A DNA stretch of 64,000 nt from HRBIN16 sp049969495. GTDB taxonomy: Bacteria; Armatimonadota; HRBIN16. The stretch is from assembly GCA_049969495.1 (NCBI GenBank), contig JBMFOT010000004.1:1-64000 (forward strand), written 5' to 3'. Under the pieces are notes generated by a model. That model saw only the letters and a program-made list of their open reading frames with translations. It did not search any database and had not been told where the DNA came from. Made by a program: the position numbers and the translations under genes. Below, one piece after another: positions 24,556 through 32,248 of this stretch; positions within the stretch are counted from its first letter, which is position 1, and every line of letters begins with the position of its first letter.

Positions 24556-24729
24556 ATGAAGCGCATTCTGAAGCCGCTGATTATCCGGTGGTTAGATGAG
24601 CGGGCGTTGCGGCTGCCGCACTCGGTTAGGGAGAAGCTGGCGGATCGGTTGCAGGTAGAGGTCGCGCTCATCACCGCCGTAGAGGAAGCGATACGCGAGC
24701 AGATCATCAAGAGCATACAGGAGTGGTGA
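24556..24729 (+). CDS. Small helical protein, unknown
   Basis: A 57-residue basic/acidic helical protein (KPLIIRWLDERALRLPHSVR, VALITAVEEAIREQIIKSIQ). In-frame starts at 24547, 24550 and 24556 are all possible. It lies within the head-gene operon with three bases to the next gene. No function can be assigned. Confidence 0.45.
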   Translation: MKRILKPLIIRWLDERALRLPHSVREKLADRLQVEVALITAVEEAIREQIIKSIQEW

Positions 24730-24732
24730 GAG

Positions 24733-24939
24733 ATGAGGGCATACGTGAAGGCTATCGGCACGAGCAACGTCACCCTCGTGGACATAGACAGCGGGGAGCG
24801 GTTCAGCGCGGGACTGGCTGCCATCCAGAAGCTGTTCGGTGTGGAGCTGAAGGAGGGCGACGTGTGGGAGTTCTACGCGAGCAAGCGTGACGACATCGCG
24901 GAGAACTTCAAGCGGTGGCAGCTGGTTCAGCAGGCGTAG
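24733..24939 (+). CDS. Small protein in head module, unknown
   Basis: A 68-residue protein (VTLVDIDSGERFSAGLAAIQ, ELKEGDVWEFYASKRDDIAE) with a compact alpha/beta look and no Cys. It is placed between two other short phage-type genes with good spacing. No family is recognised; an accessory head or adaptor role would be by context only. Confidence 0.5.
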   Translation: MRAYVKAIGTSNVTLVDIDSGERFSAGLAAIQKLFGVELKEGDVWEFYASKRDDIAENFKRWQLVQQA

Positions 24940-24952
24940 GAGGTAGCGGTGG

Positions 24953-25372
24953 ATGGCGATTACGGTCACACGAGAGGCGGTGAAGCGCACCGCGGCGGTA
25001 TCGTCCACCGCTTACGATGCCCAGGTCGATGCGCTCATTACCGACCTGGTTCCGGTGATAGAGTACACGCTGTCGTCGGACGCGCTGGCGGATAGCACGC
25101 TGGAGCCGGTGCTCAGTCGGGGCGCGACGGAGATTATCGCGGGCGAGTTTCTGGCACAGCGGTTGCGCGAGGAGGGGGCCACCGAGGCGTTCGAGGCGGG
25201 CGGCGTACGGGTGGGTGAAAGCCCTCAATCGCGCGCCGATTTGGGCGACCCGTACGGCCTGATTCAGCGTGGGTGGGCGCGGCTCATGCCTTTCCTGAAG
25301 CCGGTATACACGCAATCCACCACGCGCAATCGGGAGCGGCAGGTTTCAGAGCAGACGATGCTGGGCTGGTAG
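24953..25372 (+). CDS. Phage head-tail connector-like protein (gp36/gp6-like)
   Basis: A 139-residue, mostly helical protein of the DUF1320/gp36-like or gp6 connector type. It reads ITVTREAVKRTAAVSSTAYD and AQVDALITDLVPVIEYTL, then a long helix that ends in FLAQRLREEG. Such proteins join the portal ring to the tail. The position downstream of the major head gene agrees. ATG follows GTAGGAGGTAGCGG. Confidence 0.6.
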   Translation: MAITVTREAVKRTAAVSSTAYDAQVDALITDLVPVIEYTLSSDALADSTLEPVLSRGATEIIAGEFLAQRLREEGATEAFEAGGVRVGESPQSRADLGDPYGLIQRGWARLMPFLKPVYTQSTTRNRERQVSEQTMLGW

Positions 25373-25381
25373 GTGAGGGAG

Positions 25382-25687
25382 ATGTCGGCGCGAGCAGAAC
25401 GGCTGAGGTCGCTGGTGAAGCGGCATGGTGAAGATGTGGTAGTGAACGGTACGCGCACGGTGCGCATGGTGGTGTTCGTGGCAACGAGCGGGCTGTTGCG
25501 CAGTCTGTTTACCGACAACGACCTACTAACTTTCAGCCGCCCGATGTGGGCAGGGGTGGTGGCGGCGGACGAAGTGCTGAACGAGGGCGATAGCATCTCC
25601 CGCGACGGAGTGAGCCACACAGTGCGGAGGGTGATCACCCTGAAAAGCGGAAATGCCCCCGCTGTGAAGGTAGCAGTGTGGTGGTAG
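25382..25687 (+). CDS. Phage head completion-like protein
   Basis: A 101-residue protein that begins MSARAERLRSLVKRHGEDVV, with beta-rich VRMVVFVATSGLLRSL and DSISRDGVSHTVRRVITLKS. This pattern is seen in small head-closure or tail-attachment proteins encoded after connectors. A GTG at 25373 is an alternative start. It is the last gene of the head module; no tail genes follow. The stop runs directly into a palindromic repeat. Confidence 0.5.
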   Translation: MSARAERLRSLVKRHGEDVVVNGTRTVRMVVFVATSGLLRSLFTDNDLLTFSRPMWAGVVAADEVLNEGDSISRDGVSHTVRRVITLKSGNAPAVKVAVWW

Positions 25688-25761
25688 GGGCAACCCCCTG
25701 TGGTTGCCCCTATCCCCCTGTGGTTGCCCCTATCCAACCATGCGACGGGAGAGGGGCGTTC
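25685..25761. repeat. Palindromic REP-like elements
   Basis: A perfect nine-base stem, GGGGCAACC (25687-25695) and GGTTGCCCC (25702-25710), encloses CCCTGT. It is followed by a second copy of the right half (CCCTGTGGTTGCCCCTATCC, 25716-25735). A half copy of the CCCCTCTCCC element then follows (CGGGAGAGGGG at about 25746-25756). The first element recurs inverted at 30625-30646. Confidence 0.8.
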
Positions 25762-25763
25762 AA

Positions 25764-27266
25764 TTATTCATCTCCGACTTCCCCGAAGTTGCGCACCAGA
25801 ATGCCGAAATCGAACAGGGTGATTTCGCCGTCGCCGTCGAAGTCGGCGGTGGGTTCAAAGCCCTCCTCTCCCTCCAGTTTACCGAACGCGCTGACCAGTT
25901 TGCCGAAATCGAACAGCGTCACCTCGTTATCGCCGTCGGCGTCGCCGTTGGCGAGGTTCAGCGTCAGAGTTCCTGCCGGCACGGTGATACCCGTCAGCAC
26001 GCGGCGCAGGGAGCGGTCTGCCTTGAAGGCAAGGGTATAGGTTGTCGGCGTGAGGATGAGGTCAAACGTGCCATCGGCGTTCAGTGTCGGACTGAAAGTG
26101 AGCAGGGTTTCGCCCGTTGCTGCCGAGCGCACTTCCACCTGCAGAGGCAATCTGGAGTAGTCGCCCGTGTATCCGTCCATGTTCACAGTGACGGCAGTAG
26201 GTACCGGTGTCATCAGGAAGGCACGGGTGATGCCGTTGTGCGCACCGTAGCCGGTAATCTGTCCGAAGTTGTTGATGGCACGCGCTTCGTTAAGCACCCA
26301 GCCGGAACCTGCAGGCAGGAGGTCGTTGAGGTTGCGAAGCACGCCGTCTACCCACAGGAAGGCACGCAAGGAGACGTTGTCCGATAGATAGGAGTGCCCT
26401 ACCACGTGCCCGAGTTGATTGATACCGAAGGCGCGTCCTGTGTTGCCCCCCAGTGTGCCCAGATCGATGACGGTGGTACCTTCCCACAGTACGGGACGGG
26501 TGAGGGTGCTGGTTCCCACGCGCGTGTTGGAGAAGCCCACCACCTGCCCTCGGTCGTTGATGCCGAAGGCCTCGGAGATCGTGCCGTTTGGCAGATAGGG
26601 CAGGGCATCAGTGAGCGGGTTGATAGCGGCGTAGGGCTGTGTACGGAAAGCGCGTCGGCTGCCTGCCGAGCCGGAGCCTCCCACCACCTGTCCGAGGTTG
26701 TTGATGTCGTTGGCTAGGCTGATTTCGTCGGGATTGCCGGTGATGTTACCGAGGTCAAACCAGTCCCACCAGCCGCCCGGGTTGTAACTCCAGCGGAAGG
26801 CGTGGTACACCCCGTCGGGGTTGATAGCAGACCATCCCACGACGTGTCCGGTGTTGTTAATGCCGTACGCTCTGCCCTGCCAGGTGTTGGGGATAGGACG
26901 CAGGTCTACCATCTCGCCCGGGTCTGCCTGGCGGTTGCCGTTAAGGTCTTGCCAGATAAAAGGATGGCGTGCCTGCGCGGTGTCGGTCCAACCCACGACC
27001 TGCCCCAAGTCGTTCACGTCGCGCCCTTCGCTGGCAGTGCCCGACAATACCCCCAGGTCAATCATCACACCACCTGTCCAGAAGAAGGCGTGTCCATCCG
27101 ACCATCCGACGACTTCGCCGAGGTTGTTGATGCCGTAGCCGCGGCTTTGCCCGTTCGCGGTGATCGCGCCCAGGTCGGTGATGGTATACTGTGCGTGGGC
27201 GACGGAGAGGCTTAGCGCGAAGGAGAACGCGCAGGCGAACACGTAAAGGGTTGGTAGGCGAACCAT
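25764..27266 (-). CDS. Exported HAF-repeat protein with dockerin-like tail
   Basis: A 500-residue secreted protein. The signal peptide ends near residue 25 (FALSLSVAHAQ). Residues 27-360 contain about seven HAF repeats (GYGINNLGEVVGWSDGHAFF, AYGINNTGHVVGWS, AFGINQLGHVVGHS), which form a beta-propeller-like array of unknown role. A Cna/CarboxypepD-like beta domain follows. The C-terminus has two EF-hand-like dockerin repeats, GDADGDNEVTLFDFGKLVSA and DFDGDGEITLFDFGILVRNF, ending FGEVGDE. The same tail occurs on the protein at 44932-46965. No cohesin is present in the window, so the tail may be a sorting or anchoring device instead. Confidence 0.85.
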   Translation of the reverse strand: MVRLPTLYVFACAFSFALSLSVAHAQYTITDLGAITANGQSRGYGINNLGEVVGWSDGHAFFWTGGVMIDLGVLSGTASEGRDVNDLGQVVGWTDTAQARHPFIWQDLNGNRQADPGEMVDLRPIPNTWQGRAYGINNTGHVVGWSAINPDGVYHAFRWSYNPGGWWDWFDLGNITGNPDEISLANDINNLGQVVGGSGSAGSRRAFRTQPYAAINPLTDALPYLPNGTISEAFGINDRGQVVGFSNTRVGTSTLTRPVLWEGTTVIDLGTLGGNTGRAFGINQLGHVVGHSYLSDNVSLRAFLWVDGVLRNLNDLLPAGSGWVLNEARAINNFGQITGYGAHNGITRAFLMTPVPTAVTVNMDGYTGDYSRLPLQVEVRSAATGETLLTFSPTLNADGTFDLILTPTTYTLAFKADRSLRRVLTGITVPAGTLTLNLANGDADGDNEVTLFDFGKLVSAFGKLEGEEGFEPTADFDGDGEITLFDFGILVRNFGEVGDE

Positions 27267-27343
27267 TTGGTTTGTCGCTCCTTTCTTGCAGTGAAACTTG
27301 CCCGGATAGGGGTGGGCGAAATCTATGCCGAGCTGGCGAAGCT

Positions 27344-27373
27344 ATCATAGCACTGGACACTTGGATTTGTCAA
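27344..27373 (-). promoter_or_regulatory. Near-consensus promoter of the HAF protein gene
   Basis: On the minus strand a perfect TTGACA (27373-27368) and TATGAT (27349-27344) are 18 bases apart, about 80 bases before the HAF gene start. The -35 box lies only three bases from the start codon of the divergent ABC gene. Confidence 0.8.
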
Positions 27374-27376
27374 GCG

Positions 27377-28654
27377 ATGGCGAATACAGAAATCGTACGT
27401 GCTGAAGATATATGGGCGGGATACGGTGCAACGCCTGTATTAAAGGGCATCCACCTGAGTATCTCGCGCGGTGAGTTTGTGGGCTTGCTGGGACCGAATG
27501 GCAGCGGCAAGTCCACCCTGTTGCGCGTGCTCAGCGGGGTGTTAAAGCCGCAGAGAGGACAGGTGTGGCTGAACGGACAACCGCTGGCTCAGCTGCGGGC
27601 GAAGGAGGTAGCGCAGAGGCTGGCGTTTGTGCCCCAGCGTGAGGAGGTGGCGTTCGGTTTCACCGCGTGGGAGGTGGTATTGTTAGGGCGTGCGCCGTAC
27701 ATCGGCTGGTGGGGCAAAGAGCGCGCGGAGGACACGCAGGCGACTCGGCGAGCGATGGAGCGCACGGACAGCCTGTCGCTGGCGGAGCGGACTTTCGGCA
27801 CGCTGAGCGGCGGAGAGCGTCAACGGGTGGTGCTGGCGCGTGGGTTAGCGCAAGAGACGCCTCTGCTGTTTCTGGACGAACCGTTGACGCACCTGGACGT
27901 AGCACATCAGGTGAGCACGCTTTCGCTGCTGCGCCAGCTCAATCGTGAAGAGGGGTTAACGATACTGGCGGCGCTGCACGACATCAACCTCGCTTCGGAG
28001 TTCTGCGACAGGCTGGTTGTGCTCCGGCAGGGGCAGCTGGTGGCGGACGGCACTCCCCCAGAGGTCATCACGCCTGCTTTGCTGGCGCGGGTGTTCGGTT
28101 TAGATGCGTGGGTACGGGTGAATCCGGCGACGGGACGTCCGCATGTGTTGCCGCGCACGTTGCAGCACGTGGAGGCGCAGGCGGGCAACGGCAGGCGGGT
28201 GCATGTGGTCTGTGGCGGGGGTACGGGTGCGGGGTGGATTAGCACACTGGCGCGAGCGGGATGGCATCTTTCGGTAGGGGTGCTGCATCTGCTGGACAGC
28301 GACGAGGAGGTGGCGCAGGAGCTGGGCGCAGAGGTGATTACGGAGGCGCCGTTCACGCCCATCTCAGCCGAGAGCCTTGCCTTACTGCGCGAGGCACTGG
28401 CAAAGGTGGAGGCGATACTCGTTGCGCCGGTAGCGTTTGGATACGGCAACCTCGCGAACCTGCAGGCAGTGGAGGAGGTGCAACGGGCAGGCAAACGGGT
28501 GCTGCTGGCGGACTGCAACTGGCAGGAGCGCGACTTTACCGGCGGGCAGGCGTTGGAGATGATAGAGCGGCTGAAGGCGAACGGGGCGCAGGTGGTTGAT
28601 ACGCCGGAGGAGGCGCTGGCGGTGCTGGAGACACTTTCAACGGATGAGAGGTAG
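27377..28654 (+). CDS. ABC ATPase (FecE/BtuD-like) with extra C-terminal domain
   Basis: A 425-residue protein. Residues 5-255 are an iron-siderophore/cobalamin-type ABC ATPase: Walker A GPNGSGKST (39-47), signature LSGGERQR (143-150), Walker B LLFLDEP (163-169) and switch His201. Residues 275-425 form an additional Rossmann-like domain (VHVVCGGGTGAGWISTLARA, VEAILVAPVAFGYGNLANLQ, RDFTGGQALEMIERLKANGA). A similar domain is seen behind some cobalamin-type ATPases, but I know of no assigned role. No permease lies next to it; a BtuF-like protein is encoded 35 kb away. The start ATG at 27377 lacks a clear ribosome site and promoter. It sits between two phage-type gene blocks, three bases before the portal gene. 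Confidence 0.85.
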   Translation: MANTEIVRAEDIWAGYGATPVLKGIHLSISRGEFVGLLGPNGSGKSTLLRVLSGVLKPQRGQVWLNGQPLAQLRAKEVAQRLAFVPQREEVAFGFTAWEVVLLGRAPYIGWWGKERAEDTQATRRAMERTDSLSLAERTFGTLSGGERQRVVLARGLAQETPLLFLDEPLTHLDVAHQVSTLSLLRQLNREEGLTILAALHDINLASEFCDRLVVLRQGQLVADGTPPEVITPALLARVFGLDAWVRVNPATGRPHVLPRTLQHVEAQAGNGRRVHVVCGGGTGAGWISTLARAGWHLSVGVLHLLDSDEEVAQELGAEVITEAPFTPISAESLALLREALAKVEAILVAPVAFGYGNLANLQAVEEVQRAGKRVLLADCNWQERDFTGGQALEMIERLKANGAQVVDTPEEALAVLETLSTDER

Positions 28655-28657
28655 CAT

Positions 28658-29755
28658 ATGGTGTTTTCGCAACTATGGCGTCGTGTAAGGCGGCGCGGAC
28701 TGGACAGGGAGCAGGCGGCGGTGGAACCCATCGCCGCCCTTCGTTTTGGTGGCGCAGGGGATGCGGACGACCTGCTGCGCACGCGCGGGGAGCGGGTGTA
28801 CGAGGAGATGCTCACCGACGCGCAGGTGCAGTCTGCGCTCACCACCAAGAAGTTCGGCGTGCTGGACGCGGACTGGCAAATCGTGCCCGGTGGCGAGGAC
28901 GAGCGATCACAACGGGCGGCGGAGCTGGTGCGCTTTGCGCTGGGGCAGCTGCGCGGTTCGGTGACCCGCATCCTGCTGAACGCGCTGGACGCCTTAGCGC
29001 ACGGCTATGCGGTGCAGGAGATTAACTACACCCTGTGCGAGCAGGAGCCGTGGCGCGGGATGGTGGTATGGCAGAGCATCAAGAGCAAACCGCCCCGCCT
29101 GTTTCGGCTGGAGACGGACGAGTTCCGAAACCTGAGGGCATTATACCTGCGACTGCCGGGCGGTGAGGAGAAGCCCCTGCCTGCCGAGAAGTTTGTGGTG
29201 TATTCGTACAACGGCAGTTACGAATCGCCGACGGGGCGTAGTGACCTACGCGCGGCATACAAACACTGGTGGGCGAAGGGATTGCTGTTGAAGTTCTGGC
29301 TGTTATCGCTGGAGAAGTTCGGTGCGCCGACGGTCAAAGGGGTGGTGCCGCGCCATGTGCCCGAGGCGGAGCGGCGGGAGCTGTTAGAGGTGTTGGATCG
29401 TATCCAGCAGGAGACGGCAGTGGTGCTGCCGGAGGACGTGCAGATTGAGTTGTTAGAGGGCAAGTCACCTGTTGGCGCGGCGTATCTGCAGGCGGTGCAG
29501 TTTCACAACAAGGAGATTGCGCGGGCGATATTGGGGCAAACGCTGGCGACCGACGAAGGGATGCGCACCGGCTCGCTCGCACTGGGCAAGGTGCACTATC
29601 GCGTGATGCAGCTCTATTTTCGCGCCTTGCGCAGGGACCTGGCTGAGCAGGTGATGGAGGAGCAGCTGTTCCGTCGGCTGGTAGAGCTAAACTTCGCCGA
29701 CGCGAAGACGCCGCGATTCGTATGGGTGGAGAGAGAGGTTGCAGGGGAGGGGTAG
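28658..29755 (+). CDS. Mu-like portal protein (DUF935, gp29-like)
   Basis: A 365-residue portal protein that would form the DNA-gate dodecamer of the head. DUF935 features are EEMLTDAQVQSALTTKKFGV and LDADWQIVPGG, the clip/stem region NALDALAHGYAVQEINYTL, YNGSYESPTGRSDLRAAYKH, and the wing LLLKFWLLSLEKFGAPTVKG. The C-terminus (EIARAILGQTLATDEG, then ELNFADAKTPRFVW) is complete. It is shorter than Mu gp29 (about 510) but typical for trimmed members. It follows the ABC ATPase by three bases and is separated from the head genes by 3 kb of non-phage genes. No terminase or gpF-like gene follows. Confidence 0.88.
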   Translation: MVFSQLWRRVRRRGLDREQAAVEPIAALRFGGAGDADDLLRTRGERVYEEMLTDAQVQSALTTKKFGVLDADWQIVPGGEDERSQRAAELVRFALGQLRGSVTRILLNALDALAHGYAVQEINYTLCEQEPWRGMVVWQSIKSKPPRLFRLETDEFRNLRALYLRLPGGEEKPLPAEKFVVYSYNGSYESPTGRSDLRAAYKHWWAKGLLLKFWLLSLEKFGAPTVKGVVPRHVPEAERRELLEVLDRIQQETAVVLPEDVQIELLEGKSPVGAAYLQAVQFHNKEIARAILGQTLATDEGMRTGSLALGKVHYRVMQLYFRALRRDLAEQVMEEQLFRRLVELNFADAKTPRFVWVEREVAGEG

Positions 29756-29811
29756 GCATCCTCGTTACTTTACCGTTTTTTGTCCAATCCCCGCAAAGTG
29801 CGCAATAGGTA

Positions 29812-29827
29812 TGGCACTCCTCTTGCA
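29812..29827 (+). promoter_or_regulatory. Sigma-54 (RpoN) promoter
   Basis: TGGCAC at 29812-29817 and TTGCA at 29823-29827 place GG and GC exactly 12 bases apart, which is the -24/-12 geometry of sigma-54 promoters. Transcription would start near 29838. The downstream gene encodes a PEP-CTERM-like protein, a class known in other bacteria to depend on RpoN with PrsK/PrsR. No enhancer site was identified. Confidence 0.75.
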
Positions 29828-29868
29828 CTATTTCAGGGTGGAAACACCTTATGAAGGAGGAGTGTCTG

Positions 29869-30570
29869 ATGAGTCGATGGATTTTGAGCCTTGCAGTTGG
29901 GCTTGCGCTTGCCAGCAGTGCCTGCGCAGTGACCATCAGCCTGCACAGTTACGATACCAGCTACACCGCCGATACCGTTCTGGACGGCAGCACCCGTTGG
30001 GTCTATATCGGCGCAATACGCCTGAATATTACGGGAGACCCCTTGCCAAAGGAAGCGTGGTGTGTGGACCTGAAGCAAGCGGTGGCGAGTGGTTCCTGGG
30101 ACGCCGTGCAAAAGAACACCATCGCTACTGCGCTGGACGATGGGCGTCGTGCGGACTGGGCGATGGGCGCGTTGTGGAAGAACCGCCCCTCCGCTATCGA
30201 TGCACGGGGGCGTGCTGCGCTACAATTAGCGATATGGGAGGCGTTGTACGATGGTTTCGGCGCGAATCCGTTCAGCAGTGGACGCTTTCGCGTGACGAAC
30301 GTGTTCAACGGCACAAACCGCAGCTCTACCGATAGCCTGACCCTGACGCTGGCGCAGAGCTATCTGCAGGCATGGAACGGTCTGGGCGTTCCGAACGGCG
30401 TTCTGTACGACGCTCCCTTGCCCGGTGCGGGCACACGCTCGCAGGATTTCATCCTGACACCGGGAGGGGGATTTACCCCTCAAGCGGTTCCTGAAGGGGG
30501 GACGCTTTCGCTGACGCTAGCCGGGTTGCTGGGTGTAGGCGGTCTGTTGAGGCGGCGGATAATGATGTAG
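29869..30570 (+). CDS. PEP-CTERM-like exported protein
   Basis: A 233-residue protein. The signal peptide reads WILSLAVGLALASSACA. A beta-rich middle (VTISLHSYDTSYTADTV, EAWCVDLKQAVASG, RAALQLAIWEALYDGFG) resembles the thioester/'TQXA-like' WCVDL...AIWE pattern seen in several surface proteins. The C-terminal sorting signal is VPEGGTLSLTLAGLLGVGGL followed by basic LRRRI. The motif has VPEG where classical members have VPEP. It is probably cleaved by an exosortase encoded elsewhere and linked to the cell envelope or exopolymer. ATG 29869 has AAGGAGGAG upstream; 29851 is less likely. It sits behind the sigma-54 promoter at 29812-29827. Confidence 0.8.
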   Translation: MSRWILSLAVGLALASSACAVTISLHSYDTSYTADTVLDGSTRWVYIGAIRLNITGDPLPKEAWCVDLKQAVASGSWDAVQKNTIATALDDGRRADWAMGALWKNRPSAIDARGRAALQLAIWEALYDGFGANPFSSGRFRVTNVFNGTNRSSTDSLTLTLAQSYLQAWNGLGVPNGVLYDAPLPGAGTRSQDFILTPGGGFTPQAVPEGGTLSLTLAGLLGVGGLLRRRIMM

Positions 30571-30624
30571 CCCGCTCGCGGGGAGGGCTGGGGTGGGGGC
30601 TAAACCGGCTCACCGAAAAACATC

Positions 30625-30646
30625 GGGCAACCACAGGGGGTTGCCC
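30625..30646. repeat. Palindromic REP-like element, inverted copy
   Basis: GGGCAACC (30625-30632) and GGTTGCCC (30639-30646) enclose ACAGGG, the complement of the CCCTGT loop at 25687-25710. The element lies between the PEP-CTERM gene and the convergent GNAT gene. Confidence 0.8.
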
Positions 30647-30662
30647 CTACCGCATGGATGCG

Positions 30663-31640
30663 CTAAATCTGCCGAGACGCAGGATAGTATCGCTTCCACA
30701 CGCGGAAGCCGATTTTGCCGTAGAAATCCACTAGGTCGGTCCAGTCGATTGCCATGCGTTGTGCGCCCTGCTGCTTTACGTACTCCACACCCTTGCAGAG
30801 CAGCGCCAGTCCCAACCCTTTCCCCCGCGTGCTCTGGGCAAGACCGATGGGTCCCAACCCGCCGTACGCTTCGCCCAGCAGCTGTCGCCAGTAGATGGAT
30901 GGCCCGATGCGTTTGGAGCCGCGATGGAAGGTATGGCAGAACCCCACCACCTCATCCCCTTGCGTGAGGATAAGGATGTCGCGAGGGGTGTCCTCTACCT
31001 CCAGCCTCTTTGCGGTCTCGTAGTACCACCTGCCGGGAAACTCCTGCTGCAGGAAACGGAGCAGAGCGGGCACATCATCGGGGGTGCAGGAGCGTATGGA
31101 GTACTCCTCGCGCAGGCGTTGCAGATTCGCCTCCACCTCTTCGGGCACGCGATAGTCCGCCAGTTCGCGCGCCAGGTCCACTGCAACATGTTCGCCGATA
31201 GCGAACCCCACCTCCCGCAGGAGCTGCTGGTGGAGGGTTTGCTCAGCGGGGACGCCGGGGAAGAAGTGGGCGGGGTCGGAGCCGTAGCTTACCCGCTTTC
31301 TCCCCTTCGCTTTCAGCCAGTCCAGCGCAATTTGCAGGAGCAGGCGGGCCGCCTGTAAGCCTTCCTCATTGGGCAGGAAGGCAAGCGCGCCGATCCACCC
31401 CTGCTCGGGCATCATGCCCGCCGAACCCAGCGGTTCTTTGCACACCTTCGCGTGCGCGTACGCCAGCAGGTTGCCCCTGGCGTCTTCCGTTACCCAAACC
31501 GCCTCCGGGTCGAAATGGGCATCCCGCAGCACGTTCTGTTCAAACAGAGCGGAATCCAGCGGGAACTGTTCGCCCATGCACCGGTTCCACAGATTCAATA
31601 CCGCCCGTTCGTCTCCCGCACGCAAAAGGCGTATCTGCAT
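30663..31640 (-). CDS. Tandem GNAT N-acetyltransferase
   Basis: A 325-residue cytosolic protein with two GNAT domains. The N-terminal copy (1-160) begins MQIRLLRAGDERAVLNLW and is degenerate in its acetyl-CoA loop (GALAFLPNEEGLQAARLLLQ). The C-terminal copy (175-325) has SIRSCTPDDVPALLRFLQQE and the acetyl-CoA-binding GPIGLAQSTRGKGLGLALL with the Q/RxxGxG/A pattern, then DFYGKIGFRVWKRY. The acceptor substrate is unknown. It ends close to the start of its upstream neighbour at 31643 and may share that transcript. Confidence 0.85.
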   Translation of the reverse strand: MQIRLLRAGDERAVLNLWNRCMGEQFPLDSALFEQNVLRDAHFDPEAVWVTEDARGNLLAYAHAKVCKEPLGSAGMMPEQGWIGALAFLPNEEGLQAARLLLQIALDWLKAKGRKRVSYGSDPAHFFPGVPAEQTLHQQLLREVGFAIGEHVAVDLARELADYRVPEEVEANLQRLREEYSIRSCTPDDVPALLRFLQQEFPGRWYYETAKRLEVEDTPRDILILTQGDEVVGFCHTFHRGSKRIGPSIYWRQLLGEAYGGLGPIGLAQSTRGKGLGLALLCKGVEYVKQQGAQRMAIDWTDLVDFYGKIGFRVWKRYYPASRQI

Positions 31641-31642
31641 CT

Positions 31643-32209
31643 TCAGTGTCCCACTCTCTGTCCGTATTTATCTATCTGGGTTCGCAAATGGGCGTCATAG
31701 CGAGCCACGATGTCACGGGTCAGGATGATGCGTTCCAGTAGGTCACCCTCATCGCCTTCGATAACCTGCATCACGTGCGCCGGTGCGAACAGCTTCTCGA
31801 AGGGGTCCTCTTGCGGATTGCCATCTTGTTCGGAGAGCACCTGCCGGATGATGGGAGCCATCGCACGGCGCACGGGGGCGTAGTGCTCCGTGAACCAGTT
31901 TCGCACCTGCTGGTACTGCTCGTCACAACCGTCGTGCACGGTGTCACGCGCTGCCCAGCACAGCACGTCTACCAGTTGTTCATACTGTTCGTAAAAAGCA
32001 AGAAACTGCTCGCGCTGACGCCGGTACTGCGCCAGCGGGTCGGTGCGCTCCAGAATCCAGTGCGCCACCAGAGAGACCCCATCCTGTACCCGTGTGGTAA
32101 ACGCCCTCATCCCCCGTACTGCCCAGAGATAACAACGGCGAATGAAATAATAGCGTACCCACTGCGCACGTAGCCAGCGAACCTCAGCGCCCTCTTGCGA
32201 ACGATGCAT
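31643..32209 (-). CDS. Hypothetical protein
   Basis: A 188-residue, highly charged, probably all-helical cytosolic protein with many Arg, Trp and Tyr (RWLRAQWVRYYFIRRCYLW, QYRRQREQFLAFYEQYEQLV). No membrane segment, metal motif or family is recognised. The ATG follows AAGGAGGCGACC, a strong site, and the gene is intact. It sits between DUF1844 and the tandem GNAT gene on the same strand. Confidence 0.65.
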   Translation of the reverse strand: MHRSQEGAEVRWLRAQWVRYYFIRRCYLWAVRGMRAFTTRVQDGVSLVAHWILERTDPLAQYRRQREQFLAFYEQYEQLVDVLCWAARDTVHDGCDEQYQQVRNWFTEHYAPVRRAMAPIIRQVLSEQDGNPQEDPFEKLFAPAHVMQVIEGDEGDLLERIILTRDIVARYDAHLRTQIDKYGQRVGH

Positions 32210-32248
32210 GGTCGCCTCCTTCTCTCTTTCGATTCGCGGTGCAGAGGA

